Positions 8,780-17,416 of a stretch of DNA of 64,000 nt are shown here, piece after piece. Origin of the DNA: VXYL01 sp965203685 (GTDB taxonomy: Bacteria; Pseudomonadota; Gammaproteobacteria; Pseudomonadales; Azotimanducaceae); the NCBI GenBank assembly GCA_965203685.1, contig OZ241908.1, forward strand, positions 2,356,001-2,420,000, in the 5' to 3' direction. Position numbers and translations under genes: made by a program. A model generated the notes under the pieces. It saw only the letters and a program-made list of their open reading frames with translations. It was not told where the DNA came from and ran no database searches. Within the stretch, counting starts at the first letter, position 1; the number at the start of each line of letters is the position of its first letter.

Positions 8780-9887
8780 CGACGGCCGGTCGGAAACGGT
8801 CCATGTCCACCAGGAACGAGTCGTGGCCCTGGATGGACGGCAGCAGCTTGAAGTCGACGTCGGCGACACCGGCTCGCAAGCCGTCGGCCAGCTCGCGCTG
8901 TTGGTGTGGCGGAAACAGGAAGTCCGACTCCACCCCGATGACAAGCGCGCGCTTGGTCCGCACCCGTTGCAGTCCCGCGGCGACGGATCCGCCGTGGTCG
9001 GCCACGTCGAAGAGGTCCATGGCCCGGGATAGGTACAGGTAGCAGTTGGCGTCGAAGGCGCCGATGAACTTGTTGGCGTGCGCTTCGAGATAGGACTCGA
9101 CCTCGAAGTCGATACCGAACCGTCCGCCCGCGCCGTCGGCCATGGGGGATCGTTCGCTTCCCGTGGACGCGACGTCGTCGGTGGCCCGTTCGCGGGCGAA
9201 TCGCACGGCCCACTCGGCAGCCGACCGGTAGGTGATCATGCCGAGCTTGCGCGCAAGCCGCATGCCGACGATCGGCGGCCGGTCGAACGGATACTGCCCG
9301 TCCGACCAGGCCGGATCCGTCCGGATGAGTTCGCGTTGCAGGGAGCGCAATGCAATCGAGAACGGGAGGCACCGTGCGGCGGACGAAATGAGCATGACGC
9401 CGTCGATGCGCTCGGAGTAGGCCACGGCGTAGGCGAGCGCGGTCATGCCACCCATCGAGGCGCCGACGACCGCGTGCAGCCGGTCGATGCCTAGGAACTC
9501 CACCACGGCGTGGCCGGCGTGGGCGACGTCTTCGAGGGCGAGCACCGGGAAGTCCAGCCGATAGGGCTGGCCGGTCGTTGGATTGGTGGTCGCGGGTCCC
9601 GTGGAACCGAAGCAACTGCCGAGAGAGTTGACGCAGATCACGAAGTACCGCGACGTGTCGATGGGCTTGTCGGCACCGATCATGTCCTCCCACCAACCGG
9701 ACGAGGGATCGTCCGGTGAGGACGCCGCATGGGCGGAAGGCGATAGGCCCGTGAAGAGCAGCACGGCATTGTCGCCCGCCGCCGACAGTTCGCCCCAGGT
9801 CTCGTAGGCGATGGTCGGCGACTCGATGGCCCCGTGGAGCATCGAGAAACGCCCGTCGATCGTGGCGTAGCGACGCGCGTCAGCCAT
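8766..9887 (-). CDS. metX: Homoserine O-acyltransferase (MetX family)
   Basis: Alpha/beta-hydrolase enzyme that acylates homoserine (acetyl- or succinyl-CoA donor) in methionine synthesis. I start it at ATG 9887 (MADARRYATIDGRF); the frame extends further upstream only into the preceding gene. The family hallmark NSLGSCFGSTGP is present. The catalytic triad is visible: Ser in GASMGGMTALAYA, Asp in GVESDFLFP and His in QGHDSFLVD. Its 373-residue length is normal. In many gammaproteobacteria MetX is a succinyltransferase, so the acyl donor needs testing. It is the last gene of a minus-strand operon and starts within the end of the aspartoacylase-like gene (8-bp overlap). Confidence 0.92.
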   Translation of the reverse strand: MADARRYATIDGRFSMLHGAIESPTIAYETWGELSAAGDNAVLLFTGLSPSAHAASSPDDPSSGWWEDMIGADKPIDTSRYFVICVNSLGSCFGSTGPATTNPTTGQPYRLDFPVLALEDVAHAGHAVVEFLGIDRLHAVVGASMGGMTALAYAVAYSERIDGVMLISSAARCLPFSIALRSLQRELIRTDPAWSDGQYPFDRPPIVGMRLARKLGMITYRSAAEWAVRFARERATDDVASTGSERSPMADGAGGRFGIDFEVESYLEAHANKFIGAFDANCYLYLSRAMDLFDVADHGGSVAAGLQRVRTKRALVIGVESDFLFPPHQQRELADGLRAGVADVDFKLLPSIQGHDSFLVDMDRFRPAVASFF

Positions 9888-10842
9888 GCCGGTGGCCTTT
9901 GAATGGCTGCAACAGGTAGCACAGGCAGTCGAGGCGCGCGCTCTCCTCGCTACCGGTGTACATGGCGACGTGCGTATCGCGCATGAGAACCATGGCCCCA
10001 TTCTCGTGCGCGAGGTAGGCGTCGGTCACGTCGTCGCCGCTCGCGTCCTCGGCCACGAGCGGCCCAGATCGCGTCAACGCGGTGCCAGCCGGCGCCGATC
10101 GGAAGTTGAACCGCTGTACGGCCGGTTCGATGACCGCCCCGTCGACCAGCAGCACCCGCGCGGTGGTCTCGAAGAGCGCCAAGTCGTCGGGATCATCGTC
10201 GGGGGCGGTGGCGGAGGTCAGCAAGCGGGACAGGAACGACGTCGCGCGCTCGGTGCTCTCTGAGTCCCTTGGCATCCCCACCTCGATGGTCACCGCCGTG
10301 CAGAAATCCGCGAATCGGCGGCTCAGGAAGCCGTCCGGCTGCGCGGTGAGCAGGGCGCGACGGGCGAAGGCGCGGGCAACGGACAGTGTTCGCGGGCAGG
10401 TATCCGTGACCACCGCGTAAGGCGGGTTGTCCCCGGTGTTGTTGTGTACGTCCACGGCTAGGTAAGGCCGGGCGGCCGCGACGAAGGCGGTGACCTCGTC
10501 CGCAATCGCGGCTTCCCGGGTATCGCCACCGCCCCAGACGCGGTTGAAGTCGGGACCGTCCGGGATGCTCCGCACGTCTCCCCGAGCGGCCTCGACATTG
10601 CCCACGAACAGCAGCAAAGACGCGGTGGCGATCTCGTCGACCAGGCGTCGGACCGCGTCCCAGCCCGACGTCTCGTTGCCGTGCAGCAGCACGGAGACGA
10701 ACAACGGGGACACGCCGGGCTTGCGGAGATCGAACAGGGTCGGCCCGCCCAGTGCGTCCGCGAGCGCAGGGGCGGGCAGTTGGACGATCGAAGCCGGCAG
10801 GGAATTCCTGACGTTGAGCCAACCTTTGCCGGGCTCGGTCAT
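9880..10842 (-). CDS. Succinylglutamate desuccinylase/aspartoacylase family zinc hydrolase
   Basis: A 320-residue M14-like zinc amidohydrolase. The zinc ligands are in VLLHGNETSG (H and E) and DVHNNTG (H), and FNRVWGGG carries the substrate-binding N-R pair of the aspartoacylase group. The likely start is ATG 10842, which forms an ATGA overlap with the stop of the upstream ligase; a GTG at 10851 is the alternative. The family removes acyl groups from N-acyl amino acids. Pairing with a type-2 glutamate-cysteine ligase-like gene suggests a shared substrate, such as an acylated or gamma-linked amino acid, but that is inference. Confidence 0.85.
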   Translation of the reverse strand: MTEPGKGWLNVRNSLPASIVQLPAPALADALGGPTLFDLRKPGVSPLFVSVLLHGNETSGWDAVRRLVDEIATASLLLFVGNVEAARGDVRSIPDGPDFNRVWGGGDTREAAIADEVTAFVAAARPYLAVDVHNNTGDNPPYAVVTDTCPRTLSVARAFARRALLTAQPDGFLSRRFADFCTAVTIEVGMPRDSESTERATSFLSRLLTSATAPDDDPDDLALFETTARVLLVDGAVIEPAVQRFNFRSAPAGTALTRSGPLVAEDASGDDVTDAYLAHENGAMVLMRDTHVAMYTGSEESARLDCLCYLLQPFKGHRHG

Positions 10843-12257
10843 AGCGACCACGTGTGGACCGGCTCCCCGCTCTCCTGGGCGTCGATGTAGGCACGCGTCA
10901 GCGCCGCCCAGTCGTCACCATGCTTGGCCACCCAGGCACGCTGCCAACGAGCACCCGTGCGGTTGGCGGCGACCCGTTGGATGGCCGTGCCGACATAGCG
11001 TTCGACCTCGGGATGGGGGATGTCGAGTCGTTCCAAGGCGCCGGCCGCCAGCGGCAGCAACTCGCCCTGCAACAAGGCACCGGCGGTGACCTGCTCGCCG
11101 TCGAGCCACGTGAGTTCGGCGTCGAGGCCGTACTTCGCGGCGGCGTAGAAGTTGTCGCTCGCGGTCGCGAAGTCGAGCCGGTTTTCGGCGGGCTCGTCCG
11201 CTTCGACGAGTCCGCGGACCATGCCAAGCCACGCGGCGGCGTTGGCGACGCAGTCTAGGATCGTCGGCCCGGCGGGCACCACGCGATGCTCGATGCGCAG
11301 GTGTGGCACGCCGTCGAAGTCGAAACCCAGGAGCGGGCGGTTCCAGCGCCACACCGTGCCGTTCTGGAAGCGCACATGCGCGTACTTGTGCGGCGGTTCG
11401 TCGGGCTGCACGAAAGGCAGCAGGATCGGATGCTCGCGCTGATTCTCGGCGAAGATCTCGGCGAGGGACTCCCGGGCGTACCCGGTTCCAAAGGTGACCC
11501 TGGCCGGCGCCCGAGGCCCGGCGGACACGGCCTGCTCGAACAGCGGGATGCGCGTCTCCTCCCACAGCGAACGCCCGAACAGGAACGGCGAATTGGCGGC
11601 GAGGGCCACCATGGGCGCGGACGCGATGATGGCGGCGTTGAAATCGCGCACGGCGCGTTCCGGCTTGCACTGCAGGTGGATCTGGAACGAGGTCGCCGCA
11701 GCCTCCAGCATCACGTCGTCGTGGTGCATGTCCAGACCGTCGCCGGTGGTGATGTTGATGTGCAGCGGGGCGCCGTCCCGCAGTGCGAGGATGCGGTCGT
11801 TCAGCGCTTGGTAGCGGACCATGGCCGACATGTGCGCGGAATTAAGAAGCTCCGGCCGGATGGTCGGCAGGATGCCGATGGTCGCGAGTCTGCAGCCTAG
11901 TTCTGCGGCCCCGTGGCGGCAGATCTCCCACGTTGCCGACAGCTCGTCGTGGATGCGGGAGAAGACGTTGCCCTGCAGCGCGCTCGGACTGCCGTTCAAC
12001 TCGACGTTGAACGCGGCCAGTTCCGGGACCACGAGCGGGTTGTCGACGATCCCGAGGAGGCGCTCGTTCTCCGGGTGTGGATGGCCTTCGGCGTTGACGA
12101 TCCACGCCTCGAGTTCGAACCCGACCATGTCGCCGCGGCCACTCAGTTCGTTGCGCTCGAAGAGATCCGCCACGAGGTGCGTCTCGGAGTCCAGGTTGCG
12201 CCGGAAGCGCCGGAAATCCTCCGCGTCGAAGTGGCGTCGCTGTATCTCGTCACCCAC
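10839..12257 (-). CDS. Glutamate-cysteine ligase family 2 protein (carboxylate-amine ligase)
   Basis: A 472-residue ATP-dependent ligase of the GCS2 group (YbdK/EgtA-like, unrelated in sequence to E. coli GshA). Supporting motifs are VGFELEAWIVN near residue 45 (metal/ATP-binding E-x-E), FNVELNGSP, TSFQIHLQCKP and HLRIEHRVVPAGPT. Such proteins join glutamate to cysteine or another amine. The true amine partner is uncertain because family members include gamma-glutamylcysteine synthetases for glutathione, ergothioneine-pathway enzymes and uncharacterised ligases. It lies between an LLM oxidoreductase (9 bp upstream) and the aspartoacylase gene (ATGA overlap), so the three are very probably one transcript with metX. 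Confidence 0.85.
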   Translation of the reverse strand: MGDEIQRRHFDAEDFRRFRRNLDSETHLVADLFERNELSGRGDMVGFELEAWIVNAEGHPHPENERLLGIVDNPLVVPELAAFNVELNGSPSALQGNVFSRIHDELSATWEICRHGAAELGCRLATIGILPTIRPELLNSAHMSAMVRYQALNDRILALRDGAPLHINITTGDGLDMHHDDVMLEAAATSFQIHLQCKPERAVRDFNAAIIASAPMVALAANSPFLFGRSLWEETRIPLFEQAVSAGPRAPARVTFGTGYARESLAEIFAENQREHPILLPFVQPDEPPHKYAHVRFQNGTVWRWNRPLLGFDFDGVPHLRIEHRVVPAGPTILDCVANAAAWLGMVRGLVEADEPAENRLDFATASDNFYAAAKYGLDAELTWLDGEQVTAGALLQGELLPLAAGALERLDIPHPEVERYVGTAIQRVAANRTGARWQRAWVAKHGDDWAALTRAYIDAQESGEPVHTWSL

Positions 12258-12266
12258 CGTGCGTCC

Positions 12267-13391
12267 TCATGCGAAGTTGGGCATCACCCGCTCGGCGAAA
12301 AGGCCGAGGGAGTCCTCGAGTTGCTCGGGCGTATGCAGGCCGGCGGGAATGAGCAGGAACGCCTCCTCGACGGGGACGCATTTCGCCACGCGGTCGATCC
12401 GTTGGTTGATCGTGTCGGGCGACCCGACGAGCAGTTCCGGCATGCCCTGGCCGAAGGGTGTGGCCCAAGTCTTCCAGAACCACTCCATGTCCGCGAACAG
12501 CGCCTGCGCCTTCGCGTCGGTCTCGGCACAGATCATGATGCCGCCCCAGCAGGCCTCGCGGCCAGGTGCGACGTCGTGGCCGTGGCATTCGGCTTCGTTG
12601 CGCCATTCGCGCCACAGCACGTCGAGGAACTCGGTGTTCCCGGACAGCACGATGGGTCGTCCCTTGTACCGGGCCCAGAACTTCGCGGTCCTTAAGCTTG
12701 CCGAGAAGCCGCCATAGAGCGGAATCTCGTCCTGCAGAGGTCGGGGTGCGATGCCAACCTCCGTGATGGCCATGTCCGCATCGACGCCCTGTCCGTAGCG
12801 CGTGTAGACCTCGTGGCGGTGCGGGTTGACGAACTGCTCGGGCGGGAACGTCCAGTACTTGCCACGGTACGAGAACGTCTCGTTGGCCAGCGCGGTCGCC
12901 ACGATGTCCACGAACTCGGCGAAGTACTCGCGGTTGAGGTCGTCGTCCGGCGAGTTCCTGTTCCAGGGTCCAACGGCCTTGAGCTCAGGCCGGATCTTGA
13001 AGTTCTCCACCCAACGGGCCTGGTAGCCGCGCACTAGGCCGACGCCGAACCGCCCGCCGAGCATGTGATCCATGGTCGCGATCTTCTCCGCGACGGTGAG
13101 AGGATTGTTGACCGTCGACACGAACCCGCAAGTGACGATCCGCATCGTCGTCGTGTGCTGGCCGAGCCACATGCCCATGAGCGCCGGGTCGTTCGACGCC
13201 TCGAACCCCTCGATCTGCAGGTGGTGTTCGGGATGGCCGAACGCGAAGTAGCCGTGCTCCTCGCCAAACGCCGCGGTGCGCCCCAGTTCGTCGATCATGC
13301 GGCCGTAGAGCGCGCGGTCGCGCCCGGCCATGCCGGCCTCGAGTTCGTGCCGCCGTCCGACGGTGCAATACACGAACAGGCCGAATTTCAT
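12267..13391 (-). CDS. LLM class flavin-dependent oxidoreductase (bacterial luciferase-like)
   Basis: A 374-residue member of the luciferase-like monooxygenase superfamily, beginning MKFGLFVYCTVGRRHELEAG. The TIM-barrel signature is seen in YFAFGHPEHHLQIEGF (active-site region), MRIVTCGFVSTVNNPLTVAEKIATMDHML (in two stretches) and GRFGVGLVRGYQ. These enzymes use reduced flavin, or F420 in some lineages, to oxidise diverse organics. It is the first gene of the minus-strand metX operon and divergent from the PhyH dioxygenase, with 74 bp between starts. Its substrate is unknown. Confidence 0.88.
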   Translation of the reverse strand: MKFGLFVYCTVGRRHELEAGMAGRDRALYGRMIDELGRTAAFGEEHGYFAFGHPEHHLQIEGFEASNDPALMGMWLGQHTTTMRIVTCGFVSTVNNPLTVAEKIATMDHMLGGRFGVGLVRGYQARWVENFKIRPELKAVGPWNRNSPDDDLNREYFAEFVDIVATALANETFSYRGKYWTFPPEQFVNPHRHEVYTRYGQGVDADMAITEVGIAPRPLQDEIPLYGGFSASLRTAKFWARYKGRPIVLSGNTEFLDVLWREWRNEAECHGHDVAPGREACWGGIMICAETDAKAQALFADMEWFWKTWATPFGQGMPELLVGSPDTINQRIDRVAKCVPVEEAFLLIPAGLHTPEQLEDSLGLFAERVMPNFA

Positions 13392-13465
13392 GCAGGGCTC
13401 CTAGGCTGCCCCGCCGCCGGAACAGCAAAATGGTAGAGTCGCGTAAAGTCGCGCGAGGATCAACG

Positions 13466-14317
13466 ATGGATGAGGCCTGCCTCCAGCACCGTCTGACGGA
13501 CGAGGAGAGACGGCAGTTCGACAGCCAAGGCTTCCTCATCGTCCCAGGCGTCCTCCCGGAGGCCAAGGTCGCCGCTCTCGTCGAGGCGGCCGACCGGATT
13601 GACGCCGAATGGCGCCCGAAGCGGGAACTCAAGCCGCACCAGCCGCTGAACGTCCTCGACGCCTTCGGCATGGACGACGAGTTCCTCGATCTGTTGGATC
13701 TGCCCGCTACCTTCATGAAGGTCGTCGACATCCTCGGTTGGCACATCCAGCTCTATCACTCCCACCTGATCGTGACGCCGCCGCTGCCGTCGGGGTTCGA
13801 GCCGCCTCGTCCCAGGCTTGGCTGGCACCAGGACAGCGGTCGCCTCAACATCGAGCTTGAGGGCGAACCGCGCTCGCGGGTATCGCTCAAGGTCGGCTTC
13901 TTCCTCACCAGCACGCTGGAACCGAATCGGGGCAACTTCCACGTTGTCCCGGGCAGCCACAGGCTGAACAAGCTCGTTCTGCCGACCGATCCTGCGTCGG
14001 ATCATCCCGATGCCATGGCGGTACGCGTCGATGCTGGCGATGCCGTCTTCTTCGACCGGCGGCTGTGGCACTCCGCGGGCTTCAATCGCTCCGAGATAAC
14101 GCGCAAGGTCCTATTCATGGGCTACAGCTACCGCTGGTTGCGGCCACGAGACGACATGACCGTGGCCCACTACTTGGACGGTGCCGATCCCATCCGTCGC
14201 CAGTTGCTCGGGATCAGTCCGAACGGGGGCTTCGGCTACACGTCGCCCGCGGAGGAGGACGTGCCGCTGAAGACCTGGTTGACCGAGCGGCTAGGCGCCG
14301 AAGCGGTGATCCCCTGA
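13466..14317 (+). CDS. Phytanoyl-CoA dioxygenase (PhyH) family Fe(II)/2-oxoglutarate oxygenase
   Basis: A 283-residue non-haem iron oxygenase, starting at ATG 13466 (MDEACLQHRLTDEERRQF). The iron-binding facial triad is complete: H and D in LGWHQDSGRLNIEL and the distal H in FDRRLWHSAGFNRS. The helical opening QFDSQGFLIVPGVLP is typical of the family. These enzymes hydroxylate or halogenate small molecules; the substrate cannot be predicted. It is the first gene of a plus-strand run with rhomboid and Nudix genes. Confidence 0.9.
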   Translation: MDEACLQHRLTDEERRQFDSQGFLIVPGVLPEAKVAALVEAADRIDAEWRPKRELKPHQPLNVLDAFGMDDEFLDLLDLPATFMKVVDILGWHIQLYHSHLIVTPPLPSGFEPPRPRLGWHQDSGRLNIELEGEPRSRVSLKVGFFLTSTLEPNRGNFHVVPGSHRLNKLVLPTDPASDHPDAMAVRVDAGDAVFFDRRLWHSAGFNRSEITRKVLFMGYSYRWLRPRDDMTVAHYLDGADPIRRQLLGISPNGGFGYTSPAEEDVPLKTWLTERLGAEAVIP

Positions 14318-14333
14318 CGGTCCCGCTCGCTAC

Positions 14334-14930
14334 GTGATCGACCTCTCGGCCTTGAAACCGCGGCTCGCGGCGCTCGCAGGGGCCGTGTGCCTGATGTGGG
14401 CGGTGTCCCTGTGCGCCCTCTACGTCGACCGCGGACTCCTCTACGACCTCGCGCTGCATCCGCGCCAGGTCGGTGGCCTCGTGGGGATCCTCGGCATGCC
14501 GTTCGTACACGGCTCGCTGCACCACCTGCTGGCGAACACCGTCCCCCTGCTGATCATGGGTGGACTGCTGGTCACAAGAGGCGCCGCTTACTTCCTGCGC
14601 GTCTCGGTTGCCATAGCGCTGCTCAGTGGCATCGCACTGTGGCTGCTAGGCCGGGAGGCTGCGCACATCGGCGCGAGCGGCCTCGTGTTCGGCATCTTCG
14701 GCTTTCTGATCGTGCGCGGGATCTCGGAGCGAAGCGTACGGTCGGCGTTCGTGGCCCTCGTGGTTTTCCTGACCTACGGCACGATGGTCTTCGGCGTCTT
14801 GCCACAGGGCGGCCACGTCTCCTGGGAAGGCCACCTGTTCGGCTTGATCGCAGGCGCCATCGTTGCTCGCGGCGTGTTTGCCATCGACCGGCGACGTGCG
14901 CGAGAGGCGCCGGTCTCCCCGTCCAGTTAA
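14334..14930 (+). CDS. Rhomboid family intramembrane serine protease
   Basis: A 198-residue membrane protein with about six transmembrane segments, starting at GTG 14334. The catalytic dyad is visible: serine in HIGASGLVFGIFG (GxSG) and histidine in VSWEGHLFGLIAGA. HGSLHHLLANTVPLLIMGG is the conserved N-terminal H-x-x-x-N region. Rhomboids cleave transmembrane substrates within the inner membrane. It sits 16 bp after the PhyH gene and 3 bp before the Nudix gene, so it is likely co-transcribed. Confidence 0.92.
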   Translation: MIDLSALKPRLAALAGAVCLMWAVSLCALYVDRGLLYDLALHPRQVGGLVGILGMPFVHGSLHHLLANTVPLLIMGGLLVTRGAAYFLRVSVAIALLSGIALWLLGREAAHIGASGLVFGIFGFLIVRGISERSVRSAFVALVVFLTYGTMVFGVLPQGGHVSWEGHLFGLIAGAIVARGVFAIDRRRAREAPVSPSS

Positions 14931-14933
14931 CGG

Positions 14934-15479
14934 GTGACGACCGCGGAGGAACGCGTCGTCATCGTCGACGCGGACAATCGGCCGATCGACGTCGTCCCGC
15001 GAAGCACGATGCGCGCCGAGGGGTTGTGCCATCGCGTGACGGGAATCTTCGTCCTCGACCAGGGTGGACGCCTTTTCGTGCAGCGGCGGACTGAGACTAA
15101 GGACGTCTATCCGGGGATGCTCGACCTCTGTGCCGGTGGCGTGGTGGTCGCCGGCGAGTCCTACGAGGAATGTGCCGAGCGAGAAGCCGCGGAAGAACTC
15201 GGCATCGTCGACACGCCGTTGCAGGTTGCCTTCGACAGCTATTTCTGCGAACCGGGGCAGGGCGGAGGCCCACCGGTCCGGAACTGGTGCCGCGTCTTCA
15301 TCTGTCGCCACGACGGACCATTCACCCTGCAGCCCGAGGAGGTCGCGAGCGGCGAGTTCGTTGCCATCGCCGACATCCTCGCCGATGACGCCTCGCGCTA
15401 CACGCCCGACAGCTTGGCGGCTCTGCGCCGCTTGCTGGCTGGCAGTTACTTGGGGAATGACAGCCATGACCTCGCGTAA
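14934..15479 (+). CDS. Nudix hydrolase (YfcD-like)
   Basis: A 181-residue Nudix protein starting at GTG 14934. The Nudix box G-x5-E-x7-R-E-x2-E-E-x-G is complete in GGVVVAGESYEECAEREAAE followed by ELG. The overall form (short N-terminus, RRTETKDVYPGMLDLCAGG) resembles the YfcD/isopentenyl-diphosphate-isomerase-like branch, which are pyrophosphohydrolases of unsettled specificity. It follows the rhomboid gene by 3 bp. Confidence 0.9.
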   Translation: MTTAEERVVIVDADNRPIDVVPRSTMRAEGLCHRVTGIFVLDQGGRLFVQRRTETKDVYPGMLDLCAGGVVVAGESYEECAEREAAEELGIVDTPLQVAFDSYFCEPGQGGGPPVRNWCRVFICRHDGPFTLQPEEVASGEFVAIADILADDASRYTPDSLAALRRLLAGSYLGNDSHDLA

Positions 15480-15618
15480 CCGAACCGGGGGGCCTTCCGC
15501 GGCCCAGAGTCGACCCGAACCCACCATCGCTCTAACCGCCGAGCAGGTCGACCGCATGGGGGAACTGGCATTAGCAGCCGAGACGCCGGGCGGTCTGCGC
15601 GATGCCTTGGTGAGCTGA
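15466..15618 (+). CDS. Small hypothetical ORF overlapping the Nudix 3' end
   Basis: A 50-codon frame starting at ATG 15466, in another frame of the Nudix gene's last codons. The second half (TIALTAEQVDRMGELALAAE) has ordinary amphipathic composition and continues past the Nudix stop with good codon use. It has no recognised domain and ends 15 bp before the convergent PIN gene. It may be a small real gene or a chance frame. Confidence 0.3.
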   Translation: MTSRNRTGGPSAAQSRPEPTIALTAEQVDRMGELALAAETPGGLRDALVS

Positions 15619-15632
15619 ATTTGGTCAGTTCG

Positions 15633-16055
15633 TCAAAGCGGTGCGTTGTCGAGCGACTGTATGAAATGGATTCCGGGCACGACCTTCCGGCTGAGCCGGT
15701 GGTCGTTGGTGATGAACATGTCCACGCCGGCCACCGATGCGCATGCCAACTGAATCGCGTCGGGTGGGGCGATTGACCGGTCACGCCGGATTCGGGCGAA
15801 TACAACTGCGGCATTGCGGTCGAATGGCAACACGGTCGCGGCCGCAGTGATCGCCTGTTCGTAGCGGCGGGCTAGGTTTTCGTCCTCGGCCTGCACTGGC
15901 CTCACGAGAATCTCGCCGAGCGTCAGCGTTGACGTGAGCAGGTCGTCACTTCGCTCGACCATGCGCTCGCGAAGCGCGACAACTCGCTCGGTGAATTCGC
16001 CCTTGTCCTCGAGCAGGTACACAAACAGGTTCGTGTCCCAGAAAATCTGGCTCAT
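15633..16055 (-). CDS. PIN-domain ribonuclease (VapC-like toxin)
   Basis: A 140-residue PIN nuclease, started at ATG 16055 (MSQIFWDTNLFVYLLED), which overlaps the stop of the upstream gene as ATGA. Acidic metal ligands are seen at WDTNLF (first Asp), LTLGEILVRP (Glu), PPDAIQLACA (Asp) and FITNDHRL (Asp). VapC toxins cut tRNA or rRNA and are neutralised by a co-encoded antitoxin. The partner here is the 160-residue protein immediately upstream rather than a classical short DNA-binding VapB. Confidence 0.88.
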   Translation of the reverse strand: MSQIFWDTNLFVYLLEDKGEFTERVVALRERMVERSDDLLTSTLTLGEILVRPVQAEDENLARRYEQAITAAATVLPFDRNAAVVFARIRRDRSIAPPDAIQLACASVAGVDMFITNDHRLSRKVVPGIHFIQSLDNAPL

Positions 16056-16534
16056 CGCCAATCGGCTCGTTGCCGCCGAACGTAATCGTCGGCGTCTTCA
16101 TTCGCCCAGATCTCCTTGCCGAGGCCACGTAGCGCCAGAATAGGATCCTCTGTTTGGCGGTTCGCGCCCGAGAATTCATCGTGATACCAGTCGATGAGGG
16201 TACGGTGTTCCATAGGTACCGCGTCTTGGGCAGGGACGGCCTTGCCGGTTGTCCGACTTGGATGACAGGGGTCACCGGGCCGAAAAAGACGACGCCGGCC
16301 CGATGACGTCTCGTAGAGCATGCGATAGCGACCGGGGTTGGGCGCCTTGTTGGCAACACAGTGCTGATACACGTGGACCTTGACGCCGGGTCGGAGCGGC
16401 ATGCCGGTCACATTGGCCGATTCGGCTGCGGCCATGATCTCGTCAATGGCGAAGTCGGTTCGATCTGGATGCCTGCGATGGAGGATCGCAGCGGCGAGCC
16501 AGACTTCGTCTGCGACTTTCACTTGGTTCGTCAC
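16052..16534 (-). CDS. Putative antitoxin/partner of the PIN toxin
   Basis: A 160-residue soluble protein directly upstream of, and overlapping, the PIN gene. It opens with a helical region (VADEVWLAAAILHRRHPD then FAIDEIMAAAE) resembling a winged-helix, followed by RPGVKVHVYQHCVANKAPNP and GRYRMLYETSSGRRRLFRPG. I recall similar proteins preceding PIN toxins in other bacteria, but I cannot name the family. The order (partner first, toxin second, 4-bp overlap) is typical of type II toxin-antitoxin operons. It might bind the operon promoter in the AT-rich sequence at 16,535-16,600. Confidence 0.6.
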   Translation of the reverse strand: MTNQVKVADEVWLAAAILHRRHPDRTDFAIDEIMAAAESANVTGMPLRPGVKVHVYQHCVANKAPNPGRYRMLYETSSGRRRLFRPGDPCHPSRTTGKAVPAQDAVPMEHRTLIDWYHDEFSGANRQTEDPILALRGLGKEIWANEDADDYVRRQRADWR

Positions 16535-16705
16535 AATTGAGTTCCAATGGGTAGTGTTTTAACCAATTTCTACATAGGTGCCTTGGAAAAAACAAGAGCT
16601 ATCGCAGTGCCAACACCAATCGTGGGGAGGAACGTTGGCATTGTGGCCGTGGCCGGGTAGCCAACAGCGACTGAGCGACCGGCTTTGACGGGCGTTTCTT
16701 GGCCG

Positions 16706-17416
16706 TCACGGCGCCCCGGTCACCACGATGTTGCGTGCGGAGCAGCCCTCAAGCACAGGAATCGATCGACCGCTGACCCACACGAGGGCGGTGCGACACG
16801 GGGTTCGTCGACCGGGAAGGGGAACGCAGGCCGGGGCTTGGTAGCGGATTTCGTCGCCGCCGGTTTCCAACGTGAGGATCTTGTCGGCGGATCGCCAAGT
16901 TCCGAAGAGGTTGTCTCCCGAGACCGCCGCGCCGTCCCACATGTAGGTCTGGATTTCGAGTGTGCCGTCGCCGAACAGCAGGATGATCGCCTCGTCCCCC
17001 GAGTCCGCCGAACAGATCAGTTGGCTGATCTGTTCGGCGGGACCATCTGCACGACCTTGGTCGGCGTCGCCCCGTTGGCGGGTAAAGACGCCGATATGAC
17101 GTGCCGTCACGACGTGGTTCTGGAGTCGGGTCGGGAGCAGGCTGGCCGTGAATCCGAGACTGTTCAGTTGCTCCGCCAACGCCAAGGCCGTTGCCGCGGC
17201 CTCCCAGTGGCTGCCATACACGACGGCGACCTCGGCGTCTGTCCTCGCGGGTGCTACCGCGGGCCTTTGGAGGTCTACGGTACGGTCCGCCGCGAAACTC
17301 TCGACTGCTTTGCCGATGCCTGCCTCGTCGCCGGTGTCGTAAAGCTGGATGACAATCCGCGGCTGGGCGCAACCGCCGAGCACCACGCCCATCACCATCG
17401 CAAGGAATCTCGTCAT
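16706..17416 (-). CDS. Putative lipoprotein of unknown function
   Basis: A 236-residue predicted lipoprotein starting at ATG 17416. The signal peptide MTRFLAMVMGVVLGGC ends in a lipobox with Cys16. The longer frame upstream is antisense to the sulfatase-like gene and not real. The body has alternating charged and hydrophobic segments (VAVVYGSHWEAAATALALAE, IILLFGDGTLEIQTYMWDG) without a family I recognise. A perfect 16-bp inverted repeat lies inside the gene (17,005-17,040). It is divergent from the sulfatase-like gene. Confidence 0.7.
   Translation of the reverse strand: MTRFLAMVMGVVLGGCAQPRIVIQLYDTGDEAGIGKAVESFAADRTVDLQRPAVAPARTDAEVAVVYGSHWEAAATALALAEQLNSLGFTASLLPTRLQNHVVTARHIGVFTRQRGDADQGRADGPAEQISQLICSADSGDEAIILLFGDGTLEIQTYMWDGAAVSGDNLFGTWRSADKILTLETGGDEIRYQAPACVPLPGRRTPCRTALVWVSGRSIPVLEGCSARNIVVTGAP
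17005..17040. repeat. Perfect 16-bp inverted repeat with TTGG loop inside the lipoprotein gene
   Basis: CCGCCGAACAGATCAG (17,005-17,020), a 4-base loop, and its exact complement (17,025-17,040). No T-tract follows on either strand. It encodes part of the lipoprotein, so it is not a free-standing terminator. Confidence 0.8.
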
